From the NCBI GenBank assembly GCA_907164885.2, contig OU015496.1, positions 189,681,551-189,745,550 of the forward strand: a stretch of 64,000 bases of DNA, written 5' to 3'. The DNA comes from Dolomedes plantarius (lineage: Eukaryota > Arthropoda > Arachnida > Araneae > Dolomedidae). Of the stretch, positions 1 to 10,433 are shown piece after piece (within the stretch, counting starts at the first letter, position 1; every line of letters starts with the position of its first letter). The translations under genes were made by a program, and so were the position numbers. The notes under the pieces are model-generated. The model ran no database searches. It saw only the letters and a program-made list of their open reading frames with translations, and was not told where the DNA came from.

Positions 1-53
1 TTTTTAATTTTATTTATTTATTTATTTTATTTTATTTTATTGGGGGGGTCTTT

Positions 54-568
54 CAGTGGCGTAGCGAGCATAACTGGCGCCCGGGGCACGATACCTTTGT
101 GGCGCCCCCCCCTCCTGAAAAACATATAGTAATATCATATATAGACCCTATATTGGCGCCCTCGATAAACATATAATAACATAATATATAGACCTTATAT
201 TGGCACTCTCCCCCGAAAAGCATATAGTAACATAATATATAGACCTTATGTTGGTGCCCTCCCCTAAAAACATGTAGTAATATAATATATAGACCTTATA
301 TTGGCACCCCCCACAGAATAAAATAGTAATATAATATATATACCTTATATTGGCGCCCTCCCCGAAAAACATATAGTAATATAATATATAGACCTTATAT
401 TGGGGCCCTCCCCTGAAAAACATATAGTAATATAATATATAGACCTTATATTGGCATCCACCTCGAAAACATATAGTAATATAATATATGGATCTTACAT
501 TGGCGCCCCTCTGCGAGTGGCGCCCGGGGCATGATAGACCCCCTTGCCCCCCCTTTGCTACGCCACTG
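54..568. mobile_element. Non-autonomous hAT element (MITE) with internal minisatellite
   Basis: The ends are a perfect 12-bp inverted repeat, CAGTGGCGTAGC at 54 and its complement ending at 568. A perfect 8-bp target duplication GGGTCTTT lies at 46-53 and 569-576. An 8-bp duplication with CAGTGG-type ends is diagnostic of the hAT superfamily. The 515-bp element has no transposase. Its interior is about eight copies of a ~50-bp unit (about 120-512), each with a 'tatatagaccttatattgg' core followed by C-rich sequence. Confidence 0.88.
120..512. repeat. ~50-bp minisatellite, about 8 units
   Basis: Successive units begin near 121, 169, 220, 270, 320, 369, 420 and 469. They share 'catatagtaatataatatat' followed by 'agaccttatattggcgccc'. 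Units differ by small substitutions and length changes. The array lies wholly inside the hAT MITE, so it probably arose by slippage within the element. Confidence 0.85.
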
Positions 569-836
569 GGGTCTTTTGGTCCTTGCCTACGTCCCTGTTG
601 TATGTTGATTATGATTTAAAATTTATTTCTGAACCAAAACCTCTATCTTGACGTGAACTTAAATTCAATGACAATTTACACTATGGGAAATGCTCTTTTG
701 GGAAAATGCTCTTTCAATTATAAATGAATAAATCTGTTTAAAAGCCTCTTTCCAAACTGAGCTCATACATTTTTTAATGTAAAAAAATCTTATCTAAATT
801 TGGAGCAAAATAATCACAAATTAGACTCATTATTAA

Positions 837-1543
837 GGGAACGGTGGACCTTTATTTCAGAAAATCTCGTCATTGTAATATTGATTGTGTTATTGTAAAT
901 AATATATATATTTCTGTAGATTATTAGTACCAAAATAATTTTTTTTCAATTCAAAAATCATTTATGAAGCTTCTACAAAGTAATTTATAATGGATAAGTG
1001 TAGTAATAAATTTTAAATCTGTATTTCTCAAACCAGATTTTTCAAGGTTTTTAGATTTTTTAAATGCTCCATGCTACGTAATTTTTCCTTCAAAATTCAT
1101 GAAATTGATAAGGAAGAATTCTGATGCTGTTTACAAAAAAACTGGGTATGCATTTTACAATTCGACTTCATTAAGGTAATTAAATTTGATTTATAACTTT
1201 TCAAAAGGCAAAATTTCGATGAAAATCGGGATGGAATTCAGAAAAAAATCTCAAAAATTAACTATTCAAGGGATTAAATAATTGATACCCACATTTATTT
1301 GTTATACAGTTTAAAGAGATTAAAATGCAAAAATCGAGGAAATATCTCAAAAATTAAGTAGCAAAGAGCATTTTAAAATTTTGTTTATAAATTTCAATTT
1401 TTTTTTAAATCTTAAAATTATAATGAGATTGTAAATTTCTTTTAAGGTATTCTATTTATTTATAGTGAAGTGTGCATATGTACAAAATTTCGTATCTCTA
1501 TGATGAAAAGTAAAAAAAGTAAATTTTAATGTACACCGTTCCC
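837..1543. mobile_element. TTAA-flanked MITE (piggyBac-like target), copy 1
   Basis: The inverted termini GGGAACGGTG and CACCGTTCCC are each bordered by TTAA (833-836 and 1544-1547). A TTAA duplication is the target signature of piggyBac-type elements. The interior is AT-rich with no coding potential. A similarly organised element of almost identical length lies at 60668-61371. Family assignment rests only on the target site and ends. Confidence 0.6.
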
Positions 1544-1639
1544 TTAAACGGTGAATTTTGAAAAATATTTGCATTTGATTTTTTTTTCCCCTTTCCTTTT
1601 TGCGCATAATTTTCTTTTCAAGTTATATCAAAGGAATAA

Positions 1640-2112
1640 ACGTTTTCACGAACACCAGTCCTCTCATTACGTTTTTCAGCAGGTTTACATTTCCGAGCGG
1701 GGTATACCGGAGAATCATTTTTTTTTTGTTTTGTTGTTGTCTTCTCAAAGTTTACACTATTTTTCGACAGCTCCTTACCCTTCGTCGATTCTGAAACGTG
1801 AAAAGAAACGTCCCTTTTGTCGCCTTCGCATTTCACTCCATCGCAATCCCATCACGTCGCACGACGCGCGGAAAGCGGAACCAGATTGAAAAAGATGAAA
1901 CCATCTGCATCCTTTGGCGACCGATTTGGCGCACACCGCCACTTGTTTTGCGGTAGGGTTGCATCGATGCGTGTTTTCGCGCCGTTTCCGTCTCGGTACA
2001 AATTTCGGGGTTCTCGTGCGGACCGGCAGTACGAAACGCGATCGTCAAGGGCTGCAGACCCTTTATTTTATTTCCCTCTTTGATAGATAAATATACGTAT
2101 TTTTTTTTAAAG
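1640..2112 (+). promoter_or_regulatory. Putative 5' UTR / promoter region of the receptor gene
   Basis: This stretch is clearly richer in G+C and CpG than its AT-rich surroundings, especially about 1840-2060, and directly precedes the first coding exon. I see no convincing TATA box. In the frame of the receptor ATG, the last upstream stop is TAG at 1954-1956 and no in-frame ATG occurs between it and 2113. The transcription start and any 5' UTR intron cannot be placed from sequence alone. Open frames here on both strands look like by-products of high GC. Confidence 0.35.
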
Positions 2113-2203
2113 ATGTATAACCAATCAGGTGTCTTGTGGAGTTTGCTGTTATTGGTTTTAATATTCGTCTCTGTGTCTGCTGGCAGCGACAAATCCTCTG
2201 AAG
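2113..2203 (+). CDS. VLDLR: VLDLR/lipophorin-receptor-like protein, exon 1 (signal peptide)
   Basis: The exon encodes 30 residues plus the first base of the next codon. It starts at ATG 2113 with a favourable A at -3, and the nearest upstream in-frame stop is at 1954-1956. The peptide has a short polar start (MYNQSGVLWS), a hydrophobic core rich in Leu, Val and Ile (about residues 8-22), and a small-residue region (SVSAGS) suited to signal peptidase cleavage near residues 23-24. The donor is G|gtaaat after GAA G, phase 1. Joining to the LA exon at 9551 restores GAT (Asp) in frame. This is the secretory leader expected of a type I receptor of the LDLR family. No other ORF nearby offers a better leader. 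Confidence 0.8.
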
Positions 2204-2489
2204 GTAAATATACATACAAATTATACTTTTTAATTCCCTAATTACTTAATATTTAATGCTTTATTTCATGCATGTATACTTCTTTTAACGGATAGAATCA
2301 AAAAAAAATGCGGTGATCATTCAGGAATTTGTAAATAATAAATTAAAACTGATTGATAGTTCGAGATTTTTATTAATATTTATTATTGGGTTACTTAGAT
2401 CTGTGTAATTCATTTTTAAGGTGTTTTTTCCCTACAGCTTCTAACCAATTATTATTATTTTTTTTTTGAGGAGGACCATTTGAAAGTTT

Positions 2490-2491
2490 AT

Positions 2492-2572
<81 letters not shown>
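2490..2572. repeat. (CA)n(TA)n microsatellite
   Basis: A run of about ten CA dinucleotides passes directly into TA dinucleotides interrupted once by 'tacata'. Open frames across it are repeat artefacts. Confidence 0.95.
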
Positions 2573-2574
<2 letters not shown>

Positions 2575-3143
2575 TATGCGCCATGCAACATACATTTCAT
2601 AGGCTTGTTTACCAGAGGTTTTAATTCTGTTGTCTCTGAGATTGACGTTTAAGCTTGCAACGCTTGAAAGTAAATATTCTAAAATTGGTTTAAGAAAACC
2701 CGTCTTTAAGTCTAAAGATATGAGTAATTTAATTATTATTATAACACTTATTTCGTTAAAAAAAATGCTTTTAAATACCAGATTCAAGCTGTATCAAAGA
2801 CATTTTAATCATATAATGTGAACTACTAACCACTATTTTTTTGAGCATGTGTGCACATGTGTTTATGGATTCCTTCGTAACTTAAATCAGATATTTTAAA
2901 AGATTTTTTTATGAAAGTTTATATTTTCATTTCACTTTAAAAGTTTGCGCATTGCCTTCTTTCATAGTGATACAAAGCTAAGTTTTATGGAATTTTTGTT
3001 TTCAGTTTTCGCCTTCACTTTTGGGAACATTACCATGTACCGCTCTCTAAGTTTGTATTTCGAGAGGATGGGGTGGTTTTTGAGATTTATACAGATTAGA
3101 AACGTTTAAATAATCTAAAAGTTAAAAGTTGGCTGTGTTAATA

Positions 3144-3449
3144 TAGGTTGACATTCAAAAATCTGATCATCGATAATCCGGTTCCTTCAGTTTTCCGGCA
3201 TGGATTTCGAAGAGCTGTTTTATTCAGTTGAGGTAAAATTCTGTAGAACAGTTTTATTTAGTTGGTGAACATTAAAATTTAATTTGCTTTGCATTTGGTG
3301 TTTAATTTTCTTTCTTTAAAGGCCTGTGCACGTAGTCATTTTCTGTTAAATAATATGCAGCATATATAACAATAAAAAATCTGGCATTTTCGAAAATCCG
3401 GCACTCCTCTGATCCGGATGTTGCTGGATTTTTTTTTAATGTCAACCTG
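3144..3449. mobile_element. Pogo/Tigger-like MITE
   Basis: The ends are inverted: TAGGTTGACATT at the left and the complement of CAGGTTGACATT at the right. Both are flanked by TA (3142-3143 and 3450-3451). Near both ends lie 'tccgg' motifs typical of pogo/Tigger-type terminal sequences. There is no coding sequence in 306 bp. TA target and end sequence support Tc1/mariner-pogo; the exact family is inferred. Confidence 0.65.
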
Positions 3450-3469
3450 TAGTAAAGTAAATGATAACT

Positions 3470-3860
3470 TTAGTTTAGTAAAATAAAATTAAAAATTAAT
3501 TTTTAATTAATTAATTAGTAATTTTATTAATTGATTAAAATTAGTAATTAATAGTTAATAATTTTGAATTAGTAATTAATAAATTTTGAACTAATCGAAT
3601 TAATTTTTTTAATTAATTAAATTAGTAATTAATAATAGTTTTAGTAATTTACTAATTATTAAAATTAGTAATTTAAAATTAACTTTTTTATTAGTAATTA
3701 ATAATTTTGAACTAATCGAATTAATTTTTTAAATTAATTAAATTAGTAATTAATAATAGTTTTAGTAATTTACTAATTATTAAAATTAGTAATTTAAAAT
3801 TAACTTTTTTTATTAGTAATTAATAATTTTGAACTAATCGAATTAATTTTTATTTAGTTC
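3470..3860. repeat. AT-rich tandem repeat (~110-115 bp unit)
   Basis: Two to three copies of a block containing 'tagtaattaataattttga' and 'actaatcgaattaat' recur at about 3541-3615, 3640-3730 and 3750-3850. Composition is almost pure A+T. Confidence 0.7.
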
Positions 3861-4741
3861 GATTAGTTCCCAATCGAAAGTTAAAGAAAGAACCATGTCA
3901 AAATTTCCTTCAACTTTTCTTCTTTGTATTCCATTTTCTATAAAAAAATTCCCGAATTTCGGGAGGGAAAAAAACTTTAAAGGAAATTTCTCTTTTAAAT
4001 TTTGTTTAAAAAAAATTGTCTTTATCTGTGTTTTAAATGCATGAGAAAACGCGCAACGCACCTCATGAATGAATAAAGATTCACGGATGCAGTTAAACAA
4101 TTCTAAATTCTGAGTTCTAAAATTTTTTCGGCAATCAGATACTCTTTATCAGATTTCGCTGTTATTTCTAACGGTTCATTTAATATGTAACAGATTAAGC
4201 TAATTTATCGTTTTGAAAGTTATTCGCATAAAAATAAGAACTTTCAAAAACTGATTTTGAAAATCGCATGAGCAACACCGATTAACTTTCACAAAGTAGC
4301 ATATTTACGATGAAGTGCTTAAGAAACAGAAAATATATTTCGATGTATGCCCAGTGAATATGGGGTAATCCTCTTTGAATAGGCGAGTAGAGAGCGAGAG
4401 GGGTGAGAGAATAAAAGATGGAAAGTTACAGTTATTGTAAAAGGCTCGGGAGCAAAGTTCAGGAGATGACAATATTTTGCTTCTTTTGACTCCGGGGATG
4501 GAAAAAGGAGGGGAGGAAACGTTCATCCTGGAGAAAAGTCGCATTTGATATTGGAAGTGGTATCATATTTCAATCAAAAATTTTTTTTGAAACTGGTTAA
4601 AACTTTAAAAGAACTCATTTTCAGAGAAATATACAGATGACACTTAATATTTATTCAGAGATCTTTTTCTTTTAAGGGATCATCACGACCCTTAAGTCGA
4701 GGAAATAAGGCATAATTTCATACTTTTTGACTCTTTGAAAT

Positions 4742-5516
4742 ATAAACAGGAAAACCAACGTAAATAAAGCACAAATAAGATGCAATTATTTTGCATACGG
4801 CCGTTTCAAAGCTACAAAGGAGCTTCTTCATCAGTACAACGAACATAGTGGCAGCTCAAAAAGCCGAAAATTAAGCCAAAAGCTACAAAGGAGCTTCTTC
4901 ATCAGTACAACGAACATAGTGGCAGCTCAAAAAGCCGAAAATTAAGCCAAAAGCTACAAAGGAGCTTCTTCATCAGTACAACGAACATAGTGGCAGCTCA
5001 AAAAGCCGAAAACTAAGCCAAAAGCTACAAAGGAGCTTCTTCATCAGTGCAACGAACATAGTGGCAGCTCAAAAAGCCGAAAATTAAGCCAAAAGCTACA
5101 AAGGAGCTTCTTCATCAGTACAACGAACATAGTGGCAGCTCAAAAAGCCGAAATTAAGCCAAAAGCTACAAAGGAGCTTCTTCATCAGTACAACGAACAT
5201 AGTGGCAGCTCAAAAAGCCGAAAACTAAGCCAAAAGCTACAAAGGAGCTTCTTCATCAGTACAACGAACATAGTGGCAGCTCAAAAAGCCGAAAACTAAG
5301 CCAAAAGCTACAAAGGAGCTTCTTCATCAGTACAACGAACATAGTGGCAGCTCAAAAAGCCGAAAACTAAGCCAAAAGCTGGCTTAGTTTTCGGCTTTTT
5401 GAGCTGCCACTATGTTCGTTGCACTGATGAAGAAGCTCCTTTGTAGCTTTGAAACGTCCGTATGCAAAATAATTGCATCTTATTTGTGCTTTATTTACGT
5501 TGGTTTTCCTGTTTAT
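4742..5516. mobile_element. Foldback element with one arm expanded into a 71-bp array
   Basis: The left arm (4742-4881) and right arm (about 5379-5516) are reverse complements. Outermost is 'ataaacaggaaaaccaacgt', matched by the complement ending at 5516. The innermost unit of the left arm is repeated eight times before the turn at about 5378. The right arm has a single copy. No transposase or clear target duplication is visible. The class is unknown. Confidence 0.75.
4811..5378. repeat. 71-bp tandem array, 8 copies
   Basis: Units start at 4811, 4882, 4953, 5024, 5095, 5165, 5236 and 5307. The period is 71 bp, with one 70-bp unit. Each contains 'gctacaaaggagcttcttca' and 'acgaacatagtggcagctca'. 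Copies differ at only one or two positions (aaaatta versus aaaacta; one gtgc for gtac), so the amplification is recent or homogenised. Confidence 0.93.
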
Positions 5517-6774
5517 CCCTCGAGCACAAAGATGGTATCTTTTCTTTTCTTTGAAATATATTTCAATTTACTCCCAATCTTTTCCAAATTTTATGTGTAT
5601 GATAAGTTGATATATTTATTTTAATAAACAAATTTTCAATTCTCAAAATAATTTTAAATAGTTTTTTTAAATGCTTTAGATATACCTTGTTTTTTAAGTA
5701 TTTTTTATTGTATACGGGCTTGCACACAGAACTATGAAGTTAATTTTACACTTAAATGTATAATTCCTGTTCAATATTTAAAATAAATAATTCAAAATAC
5801 AATTGATCATAAAACATCCAACATTAAAATATTTTTTCGATTTTTAAAATTGCTCAAAATATACTTAAAATTTCCTTAAATTTTTGCATTAATTTACCCC
5901 TGAAAAAATAACAAAATGTGCAGTGATTGCAATAACTCTAGTTCAGACGCAATAAAATAACATGATTATGCAGAGAAAAAAATTTCTTGGAATTATGTTT
6001 CATAGTTTTTGAGATATCAGTTCCGGAATGATGCAAAATTACATTTTGTGAAAAATTAGTTTAAATTTTTTCTTACCATAAACTTGATCAGTAATTAAAT
6101 ATTTAGAATATCAATATTTCCGGAACTAAGCGGAATATTTTCATGCGTATTGCTTTATTTTGTTCAGAAATGATCAGGCTTTAACATATATTTTTTTCAA
6201 AAAATCGAATGTTTTAAAGATTTAAGGATAGTGAGTTCCCTTAACAAGGTGACATATACGGCACTGCGATTTGCAAATTTGTATGAAACGTTTTATTTGT
6301 CTTGTTCTAAATCATTCCTCCGAGTTTCGAAATCGACGTGAATTTTAATTCATGTAAAATTTTCTGAACTTTTGTTCAATTCAAAATCCATTTTTTTTAA
6401 TTCGAAGAAAAATTTTATTTTTTAGAATATGAGGATGATTCCGCTATTCAACATTTTAATTTATTTTCCAATTTCTTATACAAGATTATGTAGACTTTCG
6501 TTTACAAAATTATACATTTTATTATGGCAGGTAAATAAATTTTCATAAATTCGGTTGATGGGGAAAATTTACGCGCATCAACAAGCGCATAACTTTCTCA
6601 GACTTTCTTGCTAACTTTCTACAAATCAAGACAGTTTCAAGTACTGCATGTATACACAACTTTATTTTATCTTACCAGTGATTTGACTATTTTCAGTTTT
6701 TTTTGGCTATATTGAAATGATGAAATTAATCATTTTGTTTGTAGCTTATATTCTCAGCTAATATTTATTTGATT

Positions 6775-7400
6775 TTCTAGAATATGAGGCTTTATGTTGC
6801 TAAGTATGAATTTCCCCCTTTAAAACCATAAAATATCATATTTCATATTGTTATTTGCTGCATAAATTCAGTCCATCCGAATATAATAATTTGCCTTTCA
6901 TTATATTGCTTAGTATTTGATGTATTAATTTCTCCCTTCAAAACTATAAAATATCATATTTTAAATATTATCTGCTGAATAAATTTGGTCCATCCGAATA
7001 TAATATTTTGCTTATCATTATATTGCTTAGTATTAGATAATATTTTACTTAGTATTAGATGTATGAATTTCTTCCTCCAAAATCATAAAATACCATGTTT
7101 TTTATTGTTATTTGCTGCATAAAATCAGTCCATCCGAATATAATAATTTGCCTTTCTTTATATTGCTTAGTATTTGATGTATTAATTTCTCCCTTCAAAA
7201 CTATAAAATATCATATTTTATATATTATCTTCTGAATAAATTTGGTCCATCCGAATATAATATTTTGCTTATCATTATGTTGCTTAGTATTAGATAATAT
7301 TTTACTTAGTATTAGATGTATAAATTTCTTCCTTCAAAGCCATAAAATACCATGTTTTTTATTGTTATTTGCTGCATAAATTCAGTCCATCCGAATAGCA
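6775..7400. repeat. Higher-order AT-rich tandem repeat (~245 bp dimeric unit)
   Basis: The phrases 'tccatccgaatataat' and 'ttatattgcttagtatt' recur five and four times. Two related half-units alternate, giving about two and a half copies of a ~245-bp block. Confidence 0.75.
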
Positions 7401-8563
7401 TAAATTGTGCAATTAGGAAGATGCATCGAGATGCTTTCTGACCTCAATTTGTCAGCTATCATAGGGAACGAAACTCGACGTTTGTGTGGCTTTTTATTAT
7501 ATATTCTTAATACTGAAATATTCAAGCTTTTTTTGGAATTTTTCTGCTATTGAACTGCCAAGTTCTGAGTGTAATAATTATCGTAATTTTAAGGGCGTTC
7601 TCTAGTTTTGTTCCTGAGGAAGAAAGCTGAAATCGCTTTAGAAATTTAAATCTATTATTCTCGAATTAAATTCAAATTTTTTTGTATTGCCTATTGTAAT
7701 ACCAGTTAATTTTGCTGATAAGGGGATATTCCTCTTCACTTTACCATGCTTTTAAGATTTCAAAACATAGTCAGAAAACATTCAAAACTTTAAAAAAAAA
7801 AAAAACCGCCATTTTAAATTTGCGTCGGTTGTTATTCTACTATAAATTGATTTTCGTAAGAAACGAAAGGGAAAAAAACTGACGCTTAATTTTTTATATA
7901 GGGTCATCCCATGTCAAATCAGCACAATTTTTAATAAAAATCGAAATCCCCGCCCCCCCCCCCAGATTTTCATGATTTTTGGCATACTTGCAGGTTTCAT
8001 GAACATATGAAAAAAGTCAATTCTTAGTGGTCTTGCTTCATCGGTTCAAAATTTATTAAATATTAAAATTTAAATTTCTTACAAAAAACTCCACATATAT
8101 CAGTCTTAAAATGTCTGTAAACCAGTTGAGGTAACCAGTTGAGCTGAAGACCTGAACATAGGCTCATTTTAAAGCTCTTTTCCAGGGCTTTAATATGATA
8201 TGTAACATGATAGGGTTTATACAAAAAAAATTTAAACCTATTTGAAATTTTAAAATTTGAATTTCTCAAAAAGGGACGTGACTATTTTAAAATTTTGAAA
8301 AAATTCTCAAAATAAGTTCATATCATCATCTAGCAGCATCCAAAATTTTATTTTGGGATCTCTACGGGATTCTGAGATATAGGAGGTATAATGTACGCAT
8401 GGTTGGAGGGGAAAATGTCAAACTTTTCATATATATATACAAATAAATATAATTATAATGTATAATTATATGCATATATAGTATAGTTATATATATAGCT
8501 ATAGGTATGCCCTTTTATAGAAAATACAGCCTATCTCAAAATCATAATTGTTTAAAAAATGTT

Positions 8564-8597
8564 TTCGAAAAATACGGTATATACCGTATTTTTCGAA
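8564..8597. repeat. 34-bp perfect palindrome
   Basis: The arms are 17 bp each with the centre between 8580 and 8581, and no spacer. The right half is the left end of the adjoining MITE (8584-8912). The left half therefore looks like the end of a second, truncated or abutting copy in the opposite orientation. Confidence 0.85.
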
Positions 8598-8912
8598 CTA
8601 TAAGACACCCTGGACTATAAGACGCTCTTCAAATTTATGGGAGGATTTTTAGAAAAGAATATTTTGTATTTTGTTAGCTATATAAAGATATTTTAAATTT
8701 CTTACTTAATGAGGATAAAAAATTAATGTAATATAAATATATATATAATAAATATATAAAATGTATATAATACATTTATAATAAATCTATATAATATATA
8801 TAATAAAATATTCATTTCATTTTAATGTTGCCTTCGGACCATAAAACGCACCCCAATTTTAAGTCGATTTTTCTTATGTAAAAAGGTGCGTCTTATGGTC
8901 CGAAAAATTCGG
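8584..8912. mobile_element. TA-target MITE with 'actataagac' ends
   Basis: The left end CCGTATTTTTCGAACTATAA is matched by an inverted right end ending CGAAAAATTCGG at 8912. TA flanks both sides (8582-8583 and 8913-8914). The interior (about 8700-8820) is A/T dinucleotide-rich. I remember ends of this type as widespread in animal genomes. No coding sequence is present. Confidence 0.65.
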
Positions 8913-9108
8913 TACTGTTTATATATCAGAAGCATACGATGTTCAATTAAATGGTGATCTATTAGTTTTATATATATTCATCATCATGTATAGTCTTTAA
9001 ATCGCTTTTGATAGGTTGCCGCATAATACAACCCGTATTAACTGAAAATAACTTATGAAAAAAAATATTTCAAGGACTTTTATTAGAAGACGCTTCCAAT
9101 GTCCAATA

Positions 9109-9386
9109 GCGCCCTTTACACATACGCTCTTTCGCGAGCGAGTGCTTGGAGCGTACGGGATTGCGCGCACGCTCCAAGCACTCGCGAAAGAGCGTACGTG
9201 TAAAGTGTGCTAATAACGCCCTTTACACGTACGCTCTTGGAGTGCTTGGAGCGTACGGGATTGCGCGCGGGAAAACTCGCAGCACGCTCAAAAGCAGCTT
9301 TCCCTTCCTCTCCGACACATTCACACGTGCACTCAATCGCGCGGGATCGTGGTTTCACGCGGGAAAGAGCGTGCGTGTAAAGGGCG
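9109..9386. mobile_element. CpG-rich foldback MITE (two nested or tandem copies)
   Basis: The end CGCCCTTTACAC at 9110 is mirrored by GTGTAAAGGGCG ending at 9386. An internal pair (GTGTAAAGTGTGC, then GCCCTTTACACG at about 9196-9229) shows two copies placed side by side. A palindromic core 'gagtgcttggagcgtacggg' occurs in both. It is a conspicuous GC island in AT-rich sequence, which explains overlapping ORFs on both strands. The TAA-like borders resemble Harbinger-type insertions, but this is uncertain. Confidence 0.6.
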
Positions 9387-9550
9387 CTAATGTCGCCAAG
9401 AACCTTAATATATAATATGTACAATAATAGTTTATTTTAAATTAGGAGTTTTTTGCAGCAGTCCGTTGCACTAAATGTTTTTTTTTCCCTCTCATAATGT
9501 TTTACTTCCCACCATTTATATTTTCCCCTTTTCCATGGCTCTTTCTGCAG

Positions 9551-9664
9551 ATGCTGTTTGTGCGTCCTACCAATTTGCGTGCGCTAATGGCAGATGCATT
9601 CCTATATCGTGGCACTGCGACGATGACAATGACTGCGGCGATAACACCGATGAGGAAAATTGCG
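9551..9664 (+). CDS. VLDLR: VLDLR/lipophorin-receptor-like protein, exon 2 (LA domain 1)
   Basis: The exon encodes one complete LDL-receptor class A domain of 38 residues, starting DAVC. All six cysteines are present at exon residues 4, 11, 16, 23, 29 and 38. The calcium cage motif reads [16 protein letters not shown], with Thr in place of the usual Ser before DE. The aromatic Trp of the ligand-binding face precedes C4 (SWHC). The acceptor is tttctgcag at 9550 and the donor g|gtaagt at 9665. Both junctions are phase 1, so the exon is a symmetric cassette. LA modules bind lipoprotein ligands through calcium-dependent acidic surfaces outside the cell. Position just after the leader makes it LA1. 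Confidence 0.92.
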
Positions 9665-9839
9665 GTAAGTCAGTCACTTTCTCAACTCTTCTTCAGCCCT
9701 AGAAACATTTCCGTCTATTTTTAGGACTTTGCATTGAAAACCATTTGAATAATCAACGAATTACGCACTATCTGAAAAGACTTTTTTTTTTCTTTTACCA
9801 ATGCGAAGGCACTTGTCGTGAAAACATTCGCCTATAATA

Positions 9840-10060
9840 TACCGCAGTTTTGCGGGCAATTTTATTATGGGAGAACCATATAGGCGAACCAGCATTACCC
9901 TCTATGAAGGGACAATACAAACGGAGACATTTTAGATTCGCTTCGTCGGGATTCGATCCGAGCACCCTCAGCACCGAAAGGACGCTGTACCACAAGGCCG
10001 CCACGGGCCCACCTACAAAGACTGTCTTCAGTCGATTTGCACATTTTACATTCTGAGGAA
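9840..10060 (-). mobile_element. tRNA-derived SINE
   Basis: On the minus strand a tRNA-like head carries a box A-like stretch (TGGCGGCCTTGTGGTACAGC, complement of about 9984-10003). A near-consensus box B, GGATCGAATCCC, lies at 9948-9959. It cannot fold as a complete tRNA and is followed by about 100 bp of non-tRNA body, so it is a SINE head and not a tRNA gene. Ends are approximate. Confidence 0.6.
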
Positions 10061-10068
10061 TTTTACTT

Positions 10069-10071
<3 letters not shown>

Positions 10072-10132
<61 letters not shown>
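10072..10132. repeat. (CA)n(TA)n microsatellite
   Basis: About 15 CA dinucleotides are followed by about 14 TA dinucleotides. It abuts the SINE at 9840-10060, and ORFs over it are artefacts. Confidence 0.95.
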
Positions 10133-10137
<5 letters not shown>

Positions 10138-10433
10138 GACCCCAATGGTCATCTCCTGCAATAAGCATCGTGGCCGAAAACAATAAGATTCGATTACAAC
10201 GGACAAAGCAGTTTACTGCAGCCAAAACATCCACCTTACAGAACGGCGTCCCGCTCTCCTCTGCCGAGCGTACAAGTAGCTGTAAAACGAGTTGCCAGAA
10301 ATCGGCAAGATAAGTTAGTGTTGGCAAAGGAGTAAAGGACGGAAATTTAACCATAGAGAGAGAGAACTCGGATTACAGGCGATTAGAGGTGTTTAAAATT
10401 TATTACATATATATGTATATATATATATATATA

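Larger units (their letters stand above)
2204..9550 (+). other. Intron 1 (7,347 bp, phase 1)
   Basis: The intron runs from gtaaat at 2204 to tttctgcag ending at 9550. Besides the repeats listed separately, I see no recognisable feature at about 2205-2488, 2573-3140, 3860-4740, 5520-6770 and 7400-8560. These parts are AT-rich single-copy or unassigned sequence. Confidence 0.75.

Noticed and set aside
1833..2219. 128-codon minus-strand frame over the promoter and exon 1
   Set aside because: It is antisense to the signal-peptide exon and the G+C-rich 5' region, with no recognisable domain.
4811..5378. Possible CRISPR-like array
   Set aside because: Units are contiguous 71-bp repeats with no unique spacers, in a eukaryotic intron. 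The same reasoning excludes the 171-bp array.
9116..9424. Overlapping ~90-100 codon frames on both strands
   Set aside because: They arise from the CpG-rich palindromic MITE, where stops are rare; no protein family features.
9497..9724. Alternative frame across the LA1 exon
   Set aside because: A shadow of the LA1 coding frame. It lacks the cysteine pattern and crosses both splice sites.
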